From the NCBI RefSeq assembly GCF_000715075.1, contig NC_134103.1:51700730-51764729 (forward strand): a DNA stretch of 64,000 nt, written 5' to 3'. The stretch is from Nicotiana tabacum. Its lineage: Eukaryota > Streptophyta > Magnoliopsida > Solanales > Solanaceae. The notes under the pieces are model-generated. The model worked only from the letters and a program-made list of their open reading frames with translations, had not been told where the DNA came from and ran no database searches. Position numbers and translations under genes: made by a program. Of the stretch, positions 11,599 through 23,091 are shown in pieces (positions within the stretch are counted from its first letter, which is position 1; each line of letters opens with the position of its first letter).

Positions 11599-13473
11599 TG
11601 TAGTATTCAGGGAGCACTTTCCACCATTTTACTCTATTTTGTTTAGTTGCATTGAGGACATTGCAACATTTTCAGTTGGGAGTGGCTTTTTGAATAACTG
11701 TTGATATGATAGATTGATATTTTGTTTTCATGTGATATGTTATATTACTATGTTTACTAGCTTCTTGATTCTTAGTATATTTTATTTACTTGATGTTTAC
11801 TAGCTTCTTGATTTGTTTTAGTATGTTTTATTAACTTGATGTTTATTAGCTTCTTGATTTTTTTTGTATAAAGTATGTTTTATTTTGTTGGCAATATCCT
11901 TGATTTTATTTGTACCACGATTCGTTTTCCGAGGATGCCAATTTTCTTTTTGAACAGAGTATTTTTGGTAAATTATTGTGTCGACCTTTCCCAATGATGG
12001 ATAGCTGGGCGACTTTCTTAAGGGAATTAGTCTTGTAGTTTAGATATATTTCTATTAAATTAAGAGAATAAGTGTATGATTTGGGTTTTGTGTCCATTGG
12101 CCAATTTATGGCTTGCTTGGTACCAACATTATTTAGACTTTGGCATATGAACTCTTAATCTCTGAAAAAGAAAAATGATTGAAGTAAGGATTATTGTCAT
12201 GAATTTTAGACTCAACCCTTGGCTCTTTTATTCATTAAATAGTCTCTTAGGCCATATGTGACTTCTTTGAGATCATTGCTTTCAATTGGATTTTGGATTT
12301 GTATTTCACTCGAGTTTTCATGTGCTATGTGCGGTGAGATTTATTGTGAGTTGTTTTGCATTATTTGTAGTCTAGAACTTGCCCGGAATGTACTTCAAGG
12401 CAAAATCCTAGATAAATTTGGTTTGAAAAATGATGTTAGGCCTTTATTGGACTGCTCTTTTGCCTTAAATTTCCTACCCGTGCACATTCTCCCTAGTCAA
12501 CTTCTTTTGAGCTGTTAAACCTTTCTTTGGCTACCATGTTATAAGCTTTAATCTTTTCTTCTTTATTGATCTATCTTTTGGCACCTTACTTCCCTACGTG
12601 CTCTGAATGTGTAAATATAGGCTAAAATCCTAAGTTTGGGGGTGACAGTTGAAAAAGTTATGATGTGGAAGTTGTTAAAATAGGGAACGGTTGAAAAGAA
12701 AAAAAAATAAAATATAGTGGAACCTTCCTTGATTTTTGAAAAAAAAGAAGAAATAAGAATAAGGAATTGTGAATAAATGGAAGACTAGGTGATGAAATAA
12801 AAAATGAAAAAAGGGTGAAAAAGTTTTTGAAGGAAGTGTACATTGATTGTTGAAAAATTATAGTTCCTAGGGAGGTTTTGAGTCACTCTAACCAAAATTG
12901 TGCCCTACCTTAATCAAAAGCCTAACTATAACCCTTTAAGTCCTAATTGATTTTGAACTAAGTTTTTCTAAATTAGTGAAGAAATACATGAAGGGCAAGC
13001 CTATGGTACTATTTATGTGCATTGGAACATCTTTGCGAGAGAGAGTTAATTATTTCCATTTGATATCCGATTTATGTTTTGAATTACAATTTATGAGTGT
13101 GGGATTCTCTCTTAAGTGTGAGGGCACATGGGATTTGAGTTGTGAATTTAATCCCATTTTCAATTGGGAGGAATGAACAAGGGAAATTTATTTGTCATAA
13201 AGAGGTAATTTTTGAAGCTTTAGTGTCATAATTTGATTGCTACTTTTATTAACATAGTGTTTGAGAGCTTGAATTGTAATGAAATTTATGAGAATTATTT
13301 GGTGATTCATATTCTTTGGATTAATTGTTGGTACCAATCAAAGTCATTATCTTTGTGCTTAAAGTGGACTCTTTGACTTGGTATGATATTGATGCACTAT
13401 TGAGTTGATTACATGGAAGGAGATTTTGTGCTTTGATTGCTTAAGGACAAGCAATAGTTTAAGTTTGGGGGTT
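11599..13473 (+). other. 3' untranslated region and polypurine-like tract of plus Athila-type element
   Basis: About 1.9 kb of T-rich non-coding sequence. It includes three diverged copies of a phrase of about 50 bp, 'gatgtttactagcttcttgatt' type (about 11740-11880). The short purine run AAGTTTGGGGGTT directly before the LTR (about 13461-13473) is the likely second-strand primer. Confidence 0.65.
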
Positions 13474-14895
13474 TGATAAGTTGGTATTTTACAAACTTTT
13501 CTCATATTTAATCTTAGATTTTTGCTATGTTTGATTCATAAAATAGTGTGTTTAAAGTTGTTTACTTCTATTTCACAGGTTTTATGTGATTTAGAAGTGA
13601 TCGGAAAGAAAGCAAGTGAAAACAAGTCAAAAAGGGGATCAAAAGCAAAAATATGAAAAGTGGCCTCAGGTGTCGCAAATACGAATAGGAGCTCGCAATT
13701 ACAAAGTCAACCATGCCAGTCAACGTTCGCAAATGCGAACATGTGAATCGGAATTGCAAAGTCAACTAGGTCCAACAGTGTTCGCAAATGAGAAAGTAGG
13801 GTCGCAAATGCGAAGTCAAACTAGACAGTCAACTTTTACAAATGCGAAGCCCTTTATCGAAAATGCGATATTCAAACAGAAAGGTCAAGGTTCGCAAATG
13901 TGAACATCCCTTCACAAATGCGAAGATCGCGCTTCAGTTCTGGCCACTTCTGTAATTTTACATTTTTGGCCCCAAACCCTTTAATACATAACCTAGCTTA
14001 TCTTTGGCTTAATTTTCAGTCTCTTTACTAGAGAAAACAAGTTTGGGAGTTAGGGATCTTGTACGCACACTTGGGTCTTGAAGATTTGAAGCTTTGGTTG
14101 AGAATTTCTTGCCCATTTATGTTCATTTTTTTATTTCCTTGCTTTGTATTGAATATCTAAGTGTGTAGTATTTTTTTCAACACTTGAATCTTGTTTATGA
14201 GAATATTCATATTTAATGTTTGGATTAAATATCTTGTTGTGTTTATGTATTGAACGACTTTTATTTATTATGAAGTGAGTTATTAATTCTTTAATTATTA
14301 TTGTTCTTTAATGTTTCTGAAGGGATTAGCTAACCCTAGGACTTACCCATTAACTTCGAATTAATTTCGCAAAATATAATTTGGGGTTGGGAAAGATTAA
14401 CTAACAAGAACTTGAGGTGTTAACCCTCACTTTATAGATTCTACCTAGGGATATGATTGAACTACTTGTAGCCACATCAGGTACTCTTAATCTCTTAATT
14501 GTTTTAGGGATAATTCAATTAGGAAGTCTTGTTAGTCTTTGGAAGAAGCTAATATAGAATTAATATCCGAGGCTAATTAACATAAACTCGCTCATATTTG
14601 TAAAATGGTGAAATTCTTTGGATCGTTTCTTGAGTGTAATTCCCGTGTATTCATGCTTGTAGCAATTGATCATTTTACTTGCTTTCTAGGTTAGTTTATA
14701 TTTTTGCATCTAGATATAAATATTTTCCCAAAATCCTTTTAAGTATTTGGCTTAGCATAACAAGCGATAATTCTATTACATTGCCTAATCGCTTACATAC
14801 TGTTCTCTGTGGGATTCGACCTCGACTCATAGTTGGGTATATTATATTGCATGTGACCGTGTCCATTTACTTTTTAATGGTGGATTTGGACGTCA
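13474..14895 (+). repeat. 3' LTR of plus Athila-type element
   Basis: It starts TGATAAGTTGG and ends GGACGTCA, 1422 bp. It aligns with the 5515-6895 LTR; shared blocks include the stretch before the end with GGATTCGACCTCGACTC. A cluster of TTCGCAAATGCGAA-like motifs spans about 13670-13930. A TTTAATACAT box follows at about 13979, the likely core promoter. Confidence 0.85.
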
Positions 14896-14898
14896 GCA

Positions 14899-15460
14899 AG
14901 AAGCCAACAAAAACATCAAAAGGATTCTGTGAATGATAGTGGACAATCATAGGCAATGGCACGAGAAACTATCTTTCGCCTTACTGGGTTATCGGACCAC
15001 CATAAGGACATCGACTGGGGTAATGACATACATCTTGGTATATGGCACCGAAGTTCTGTTACCCATAGAGGTCGAGATGCCATCTTTATGTGTCATCCAA
15101 GAAGCCAAGTTAGACAATGCAGAGTGGATACAGGTCAGGCAGGAGCAACTCATGCTCATTAATGAGAAGAGAATGGACGCAGTATGCCATGGTCGGTTGT
15201 ATCAAAATAGGATGGCCAATGCATTTAACAAAAGGGTAAAGCTTCGTTAGTTCATACCGGGGCAATTGGTTCTGAAGAAAATATTCCCCCACCAAGAAAA
15301 AACCAAAGGGAAGTTCGCACCGAATTGGCACGGTCCTTACGCAGTCCATTGAGTGTTGTCGGCAGGAGCTCTAATCTTGATAGAGATGAACGGAAGAGTC
15401 AGCACGAAGCCTATCAACTCAGACGCAATCAAGAGATACTATGTTTGAAGATAATAGAGT
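14899..15460 (+). pseudogene. Integrase C-terminal part, Tat-lineage
   Basis: The frame reads NKNIKRIL, a stop, then a segment ending WHEKLSFALLGYRTT (14933-15250). This is the end of the catalytic core typical of Tat-lineage integrases. It continues past further stops into the C-terminal segment GQLVLKK...NWHGPYAVH and ends near KRYYV. The N-terminal zinc finger and the DDE residues lie upstream and are missing. It has at least three nonsense codons and is non-functional. Confidence 0.8.
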
Positions 15461-15479
15461 TAGGTTTTGGCTATAACAG

Positions 15480-15930
15480 AACTACGCTTGTCCTGACTTC
15501 CAATGGAGGGATACATAGGCAACCCACATAGGGTTCGATTTTTCTCTCTCTCCCCTCCTTTTGTAATAGAAAATCCAAATATCATTTTGTATCTTACTTC
15601 AAACTATGCCACGACTTGATTTTCCTTTGGAAGGAATACGTAGGCAATCCTCATCTGATTCGATCGTCTTTTGTAAATGAACTACGTCCTGGATTGATTC
15701 CATTTTGATACATAGGCATTCTGAGTCTGACTCGGCCACTTCATTTCAATATCATCATTTTTGCATCTGTTGTAATCGAACTATGTTTTGACCTGATTCC
15801 ATTTGGATAGGTAGGATGCCTGAGTCATGCTCGGTCATCTTCATCGTATTTTCTTTATCATGATCCACGAACTACATTCATACCTGATTACATTACGGAT
15901 ATGTAGGCAACCTGAAAGGGTTCGATCATA
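15480..15930 (+). repeat. Degenerate tandem repeats in Tat 3' untranslated region
   Basis: Five diverged units follow one scheme: ACTACG, then CCTGATT, then GGATACGTAGGCAACCT, then TTCGATC. They start near 15481, 15603, 15681, 15779 and 15869, spaced 80-120 bp. Repeat arrays between pol and the 3' LTR are known in Tat-lineage elements. Confidence 0.65.
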
Positions 15931-16238
15931 ACTCTAGGAAAACCTCTTTAATGCATTAGTTCATATCAGGATGCAATCACAGCGGCAAGAAGCCACGTCG
16001 TCAGAATCATCGTAGAGGATCGAAATCAACGGGAAAGAGTTTTCAAGGAACAACACTCGCATTTGAGGAATTTCTAAAACATGTCATAATTCGAAGGATA
16101 ACATTTGCCAAAAAAGAAATATTTTTCAAAATGGTTTCTAAAGATATCATAATTCTCTCCACCTACCGAACTTTATGGCATAACCTCATCAAGACCGGGG
16201 CAAAGCCGGGACTACGGTCGATGCATACCAACACCCCC

Positions 16239-18452
16239 CATAATGACCCGATTGGTCATTTTGTATAATTGCGCCCCGTTTTACCTTTTCATGCTTCACA
16301 CATGTGTGTTTATGGTTTTATGAATTGCGGCATTGGTTCGTTCCATTCTGGAATGCTTTCGGGTTAATTTTGATCGTTTGATTCTTGACTTAGAAGTTTG
16401 AATTAGAAATGTCGATCAAACTTTGAATTTTGTGAAAACGACCCTGGAAATGTATTTTTATGGCTCTGATAGCTTCGTATCGTGATTTCGGACTTCGGAG
16501 TATGCCCAGAATTGATTTTGGAAGTCCGTAGGTTGATTTGCCAAAAAAATTGGCAGTTTGAAGTTGAAAGGTTTAGCCGTAGGTTGACTTCTAGCTTTCA
16601 AGGTTGGAATTTAATTTTGGGACTTGGAATGGGTCAATTATGGTATTTATAAGTTGTATGCAAAATTTGGTGTCATTTGGAGTTGATTTGATAGGATTCA
16701 GACGTTTAGTTGTAACTTTAGAAATTCTTGAACTTTATTTTGAAATTCACGTGTTTTAATATTTGATTCCTAGTTTTATATGTTATTTTTGTATTTTGAT
16801 TGCGCGAGAGAGTTCGTCTGATATTTTTAGACTTGTGTGGATGTTTGGTTTGGAGCCCCGAGGGCTCAGATGAGTTCCAGACATGTATCGGAATGGTTTT
16901 GAACTTAAAAATGAACTGTTGTTGCTCTGATGTCGCAATTGCGAGAACCACCTTCACAATTGCGAAGGTGACAATAGGGGGTCAGATATCGCAAATGCGA
17001 CTTCCCCTTCGCATTTGCGAAGGCAGCATAATTTGGACTAAGTTTGCAATTGCGAACATTTGTTTGCTTCTGCGATGCCCACCAATTCGCAATTGCGGAG
17101 CCTCCATCGTAATTGAGATGAATACTGAGGCTGTCAGGGTTCGCAAATGCGAGCCCTGATCTGTAATTGCGAGGGTGCGAACCTTGTGTCGCAAATGCGA
17201 CATCTGCAGCTGGTTAAAGGGCTGGGAGGCGGGATTTTTGAACACATTCTCTCATTTTTGAACCCTCGGTAGGAGGCGATTTGGAAAAGGGTTTTTCTCC
17301 TATAAACTTTGGGTAAGTGATTCTAATCTATTTCTAATCACATTCCATCAATATATCTTATATTTTAACATCAAAATCATGTGAATCAAAGTGAAAATTT
17401 GCGAAACTTTGTTAGGTTTTTTAAAAATAAAAAATTGTGTTTTGAGAGTCGATTTGGACTTGGATTTTGAAACTAATCATATATATGAACTCGTGGGGTC
17501 ATGGGGTAGTCGGAATCGATCATTGGACACGAGTTTTGATCAGGCGAGCCCCGAGTTGACTTTTATTGACTTTTTGGGAAAAGTGTAAAGATCTCAGCTT
17601 TATCTATTGCAATTGATTTCCCTAGCATTGCTTGATGATATTAAGTTGATTTTGGTTAGATTTGAGTAGTGTGGAGGCAAATTTTAATTGAAAAGCTATT
17701 TTCAAGTGCTGAATTAGCCTAGTTGAGGTAAGTATCTTGCCTAATTTTGTGTGGGGGAAATACCCCTTAGGATTGGTATTGATTGATTCATTTGTGCTAT
17801 GTGAAAGCCGTGTACGCAAGGTGACGAGTGGGTACACGGGTTGTACGTGGTATTTGACCGGTTTAGGCTATTTAAACTATTTCCAAGCTTTAATTGAAAT
17901 GCCATTTCATGTTCTAAACTCTCATAGTCAATCTATTCTTACTTGTGTTAGTCTATCCTTATATGCCTTAAATGATATTGTTAACACTTGTTCTACATCC
18001 TAATTGATAAATTGCTCTAATGCTTTAGTTGAACTTGTTGTCTCTTTATTGTTATATGTTATCTATCCATTGTTGATTATTATTATTTGAAGTCATTATA
18101 TATGTTATCTCTTTCATTTTTGATTATCATTAATTGGAGTTATTGTTCATGTTACCTCTTTCATTGTTGATTACCATTATTTGATGTTATTGTTCATGTT
18201 ATCTCTTTTATTGTTGATTTCCATTATTTGAAGTAATTGCTACACGTTATCTCTTCCATTGTGAGTTATTCTTATCTAATATCGTGGTTATACATTATCC
18301 CTCTCATTGTTGAGTTATTGGTGTTGAAGTTGTGAAAGCCGTTATCACGTTGAGGCAAAGTTGTAATTGTTGAAACATCTTCCTTGTTGAGCATTTTTAC
18401 ATTTATTGTTGTTGTTGTTGATATTCTTGTATACATTGTGGTGGAGCCGTGG
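16239..18452 (+). repeat. Long Ty3/gypsy LTR (copy 1 of stack), 3' part displaced
   Basis: It starts near ATAATGACCCGATTGGTC, a decayed form of the TGTAACGACC start of this superfamily. It has the usual order of landmarks: GATTTCGGACTT, a palindromic motif cluster (about 16930-17205, TCGCAAATGCGA and CGCAATTGCG), GGAGGCGATTTGG, a splice-donor-like GAGGTAAGTAT (17725-17735), GTGTGGGGGAAATACCCC and the hairpin at 17808-17839. It breaks at 18452 where the next LTR starts. No coding sequence. Confidence 0.72.
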
Positions 18453-20281
18453 TGTAACGACCTAACCAGTCATTTTTAGCATTTGCATCCCGTTTAGCTA
18501 TTTAAAGTCTTGAGCAGCATCGTATGATTTATTATGACTTGTGTGAATCGTCGGTTTTGGTTTTCAGGTTATTTAGAATTGATTTGGAAGAATGATGCTC
18601 AAGTACGAAGCTTTAAGTTGGAAGAATTAATCAAGTTTGACTTTTTAGTATTTTAACTCGAATCAAAGTTTTGCTGATTCTGTTAGGTACGGATGGTGAT
18701 TTTCGACTTGGGCGTATGCCCGAATTTACATTTGGATATTTCTAGAAGGTTTCGGCACTAATTGGCAAAAGTTAGAAATTTGAAGGTTTGGAATGTTCAT
18801 AAGTTTGATCCAAAGTTAACTTTGATGATATCGGGTTCCGATTGTAGTTTCGGGAATTGGAATAGCTTCGTTATGTCATTTGGGACTTGTGCGCAAAATT
18901 TGAGTTCATTCCGAGTTGATTTGAGATGTTGTTATGTATGATTTGAGGCCTCGAGTAGGTCCATATTATGTTATGGGACTTGTTGGTATATTTGGATGGG
19001 GTCCCGAGGGGCTCGGGTGAGTTACAGACGTGATTCGGATCATTTTTATCTCTTGTTGCATTGCTGAAGAGGAGCTGGTTCTGGTGTTGCGCAACTGCGA
19101 TGGGTTTTGCATAGGTACGGTGGTCGCAGAAGTGGTAATGCGGTCGTACCTGCGAAAATGGTCTAGCTTGGAGTCTTCGCAGATGCAGAATTTGGGATGC
19201 ATCTGCAGCTTCGCAGAAACGATGGATTTGGACGCAGAAGCGAGATGGAGTGCAGAAGCGCGCTTGGCTTTGCACCTGTGATTACGCAGAAGCAGAACAG
19301 TGTCTGTAGGTGCGAGTGGTCGACTGGTTAGTGGATTCTGCAGAAGCGAGGTTTTTGGTCGCAAATACAAAATTGCCTGGGCAGAAACTATAAAATCAAG
19401 GGTTGTCCATTTGTATCATATATTGAGCTATAGACCTCGGATTTGGGCAAATTTGGAGGCGATTTTCATCACTTGGATTGGGGTTAGTGTTCTATACTCG
19501 GTTTTGATTATATTTCGTGAATCTATCTTCATTTTTGGCAATTGGATTATGAATTTTAAAGAGAAATTGGGGGGTTTTTGTCTTAGATTTCATAAAGTGA
19601 ATTTTTGAGTTTTGAGCATCGATTTGGAGTCGAATTTTAGTGAAACTAGTATGGTTGGACTTGTAATTGAATGGGTTATCGGATTTTGTGAGTTTTGTCG
19701 GGTTCCGAGGTGTGGGGCCAAGTTTGACTTTTTGGTTGACTTTGGCTTTTGATTAAAGATTCGACCTTTATCGATTAGGTTTGATTCCTTTGGTAATATT
19801 TTATGTTCTTGAGCTGCTTTTGGCTAGTTTCAAGCCCTTTGAAGGTCAGTACGTGCAGGATGGTATTTTTGGAGTATCGTTTGGCTTGCTCGATATTGGA
19901 TTCAGCTTATTTGAGGTAAGCAACACTTCTAAACTTGGTGCTGAGGGTATGAATCCCTGAATATGCATGTTATGTGTTTGGTTTTAAGGTGATGCACATG
20001 CTAGCTGACGGACGTGTGGGCGTGCACCATGTGAATTGTGACTCGGTTGATCCTGTGGTATTGCGTAACTACCAAATCTTGTTTTTATCCATGAAATTCC
20101 TACATGCTAGAGTAATTGAGTTGTGATCCATGTTAGAAACCATATTTAGGCTATATGCTTATCCTATTGGGACTCATTTAAGCCATTTGTACTGTTGAGT
20201 TATTTGCTTAAATTGCAATTATATACGGAGTCATATTCATTCATTTGCATATCATATTTCAGTCTCTGTTATCATTTATTA
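18453..20281 (+). repeat. Long Ty3/gypsy LTR (copy 2 of stack), 3' part displaced
   Basis: It starts TGTAACGACCTAACC at 18453, inserted into copy 1 after CGTGG. It holds a CTGCG/CGCAG-type motif cluster at about 19088-19370, a TATA box CTATAAAATC at about 19389 and a donor-like GAGGTAAGC at 19913-19921. It is interrupted at 20281. Short open frames here are by-products of the motif cluster. Confidence 0.72.
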
Positions 20282-23091
20282 TGTAACAATCCGCCCGGTC
20301 ATTTTGAGGATTTGCATCTCGTTCGGTGGTTTAAAATCTCGAGCACCTTCGTATTATGTATTATGACTTGCGTGTGTGGCCGGGTTTGGTTTTTGGATGA
20401 TTCAGAATTGATTTGGAAGGATTATTCTTGTTTTAGCAGCTTAAGTGGTAAGAGTTGACCAGAGTTTTACTTTTGTGTAGACGACTTCGGAATGGTGTTT
20501 TGATGATTCTGATAGCTTCATAGGGTGATTTGACTTAGATGCGTGTCCGGATTAGGATTTGGAGGTCCGTAGGTTAATTTGATGCATTTTGGCAAAAGTT
20601 GGAAAGTTGAAGGTTTGGAAGGTTGAGAGGTTTAACCGGGAGTTGACTTTATTAATATCGGGTTCGGATTGCGATTTCGGGAGTTGGAATAGCTCTGTTG
20701 TGTCATTTGGGACTTCCATGCAACATGTGACGTCACTCTGGGTTGATCTGATATGATTCTACGCGAGTTGTAGAAATTAAAAATTCATAGTTTATTAAAC
20801 TTGAATTGAGGTACGATTCGTGGTTTTGATGTTATATTTCGGGATTTGAGGCCTCAAGTAGGTTCGTGTTATGTTCTGGGACTTGTTGGTATGATTTGAC
20901 GGGGTCCCGAGGGGCTTGGGTGTATTTTGGATCATTGGTTTAGAGACTAGTTAAGTTAAGAAATTTGACCATGGTCAATATCGAGTTAAGACAACCCCTT
21001 TTTAGTTTTTTGAGTGCATGAGCAAGTCCGTAGCGTATTTTATGATTTAAATTCATTTATGGTTTGTGTCCGAGAGGTTCCGGATGAGTTTCGAGGTGGT
21101 TTCAGATCATTTCGGTGAAGTTTGGGATTACTGGTGCTGGTACTTCGCAACTGCAAACATTCGCAATTTGCGAACTTTTGGTCGCAAATGCGACATCTGC
21201 AGCTGGGTTAAGAGTTGGAATTTCGGGATTTTAACTCATTCTTTCATATTCTGAACCCTAGACTCGGTAGGAGGCGATTTGGAGAGGGAATTTTCATCAC
21301 AATCATTAGATAAGTGATTTTGATCAATTTCCAACTATTTTACATGATTATAAATGAGATGTAACATCAAAATTATGAGAATGAAAGGGGAATTTTGAGA
21401 AACTTTGTCTATGTTTTGAAAAATATAAATTTGGTATTTGAGAGTCGAATTGAACTCAAATTTCAAAATAAAATATACATATAGACTCGTGGGGTTATAG
21501 GTAGTCGAAATCTACCCTTGGACCCAGATTTTGACCGGGCGAGCCCGAGGTTGACTTTTGAGAAATTGTGTAAAGATCATAGCTTTATTTATTGGAATTG
21601 ATATCTCTTGCATTATTTTATTAAGTCGCTTTTGGTTAGATTTGAGCCGAGCGGAGGTGAATTATAAAGAAAAAACTATTTTAGAGTATTGATTGGGGGC
21701 TTTTGAGATAAGTATATTGCCTAACTTTGTGTGGGGCAACTACCCCTTAGGATTTGAGTCGTTTGTGCTAATTTTGTTATGTGAAAGCCGTGTACGCGAG
21801 GCGACGATTATATACTCGGGCTTATATGTAGATAATTGACCGGTTTAGACTCTTAGGCTTTTTTTATGTACTTATTTGGGATTGTTAGCACATGTTATAT
21901 CTTTTATTCTTCATGTCTACTATCACATGCTTTATTTGAAATTATTGTTACATGTCACATTCCTTACTTGTCGAGTTTTCTCTTATATGCTTTATTTGAA
22001 GTTATTATAACTTTTATCATTATGTGATTTCTTTTATTGTCGAGTTACTCTTAGTTGAAATTGTTGTTACATGATATCCTTTTGTTGCCGGGTTATTCAC
22101 ATGCATTTAGACGTAGTACTAGTTCATTCCATCTCTTTTATTGTTAGCCTATTCATACACGAGAATCCGAAGTTTGACACTTCATAGAAATACTTTCACT
22201 ATTGAGTTTATCCTTAAATAATTAATTGGAATTGAGGTTATCGGAAGTCATTAATCTATTTTAATTGAAGTTGTGTTTAAGGGGGTGTTGTTCCTTGTCG
22301 AGTTACTTTTACCGTTTATTTTGTTATTTTTGAGATTCTATATACATTGTGGTGAGCCCTGGGCTATTTATTGTGGAAATATTGATATCGTTGGATCTTT
22401 GGAAAGGGTGTGGCCTATGGGCACTTGTGATACGATTTGATATGTTGTGATGATAGCACATGTGAATTATTGTGTGGTTTGGTTGTTGTTATGCGGGGTA
22501 TAAGGGTGACAGTTCACCGTTGTTGTAATGCGGGGCATAAGGGTGGCATCACACTGTTGTTGAATGTACAGAGTAATACAGGTGGCTATCAGAAAGATAA
22601 GGGTGGCTAATAATAATATCAGGGCGGAGTGATACGGATGGATATCAGAGAGATAAGGTGGCAATGTCAGGGGTGATGTGTGATGGCTTGGGGACATTGT
22701 GTTGGTGATTTTCTTGTGATGGTGTATTTTCCTTGTGTATGTCATACACCTTGCATGACTTATTTTGTTGCTTCGATGAGCTACTCGATGTATTTGATAT
22801 TACTTGTTGACTTGGGCTGCAGTAGTACACTAGCACAAGCATACACCGTAGCATGCCACTTATACTAGCTCAGGAGTATGAAACTTGACATTTATTAATC
22901 ATGTCCATATGCTCTTGTATTATTCGTTTTCATGTTGCTATTGAGCATGTGACCATGCCGAGCGGATTGTGATTGTGAGCCTGTGATCATGCCGGACGGA
23001 TTGTGATTGTGAGCCTGTGACTACTTCAGGAGGATTGTGAATGTGCGCATGTGATCATGCCGGGCGGTTTGAGATATAGGCACGTGAGTTG
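20282..23091 (+). repeat. Long Ty3/gypsy LTR (copy 3 of stack), 3' part displaced
   Basis: It starts TGTAACAATCCGCCC at 20282. The motif cluster is short (about 21145-21205, TCGCAAATGCGAC). The splice-donor position reads GAGATAAGT (21705-21713), so its GT is lost. The hairpin at about 21788-21820 has a mismatched stem. Near its break it holds three copies of a GGATTGTGATTGTGAGCC phrase (22960-23045). At 22490-22560 there is a doubled phrase around GCGGGGTATAAGGGTG. Confidence 0.75.

Larger units (their letters stand above)
7798..14895 (+). mobile_element. Athila-type non-autonomous LTR retrotransposon, plus strand, 5' end displaced
   Basis: Second copy of the element at 1-6895, in opposite orientation. 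It starts abruptly in the leader just before the gag-position ATG, at the exact end of the LTR fragment 6896-7797. It continues through the gag-position ORF, the GGCGCTTGGTGGGAGGC block (about 9122-9140), a motif-rich spacer, the env-position ORF, a long 3' untranslated region and a full 3' LTR. It has no pol. The 5' LTR is missing from the window and is expected to the left of it. On the right it abuts a Tat-lineage integrase at GCAAG (14896-14900), the expected right copy of its target duplication. Confidence 0.78.
14896..16238 (+). mobile_element. 3' fragment of a Tat-lineage Ty3/gypsy element
   Basis: The fragment begins in mid-integrase where the plus Athila inserted and ends where a long LTR begins at about 16239. 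It holds the integrase C-terminus, a set of degenerate tandem repeats and 300 bp of further non-coding sequence. Its own 3' LTR is not seen. It is not the same element as 35496-46747: the integrase ends differ and the downstream regions do not match. Confidence 0.72.

Noticed and set aside
16800..17245. Overlapping frames of 119 and 87 codons on both strands
   Set aside because: Near-palindromic TCGCAAATGCGA words avoid stops on both strands. The region is LTR promoter-proximal sequence with no protein motif.
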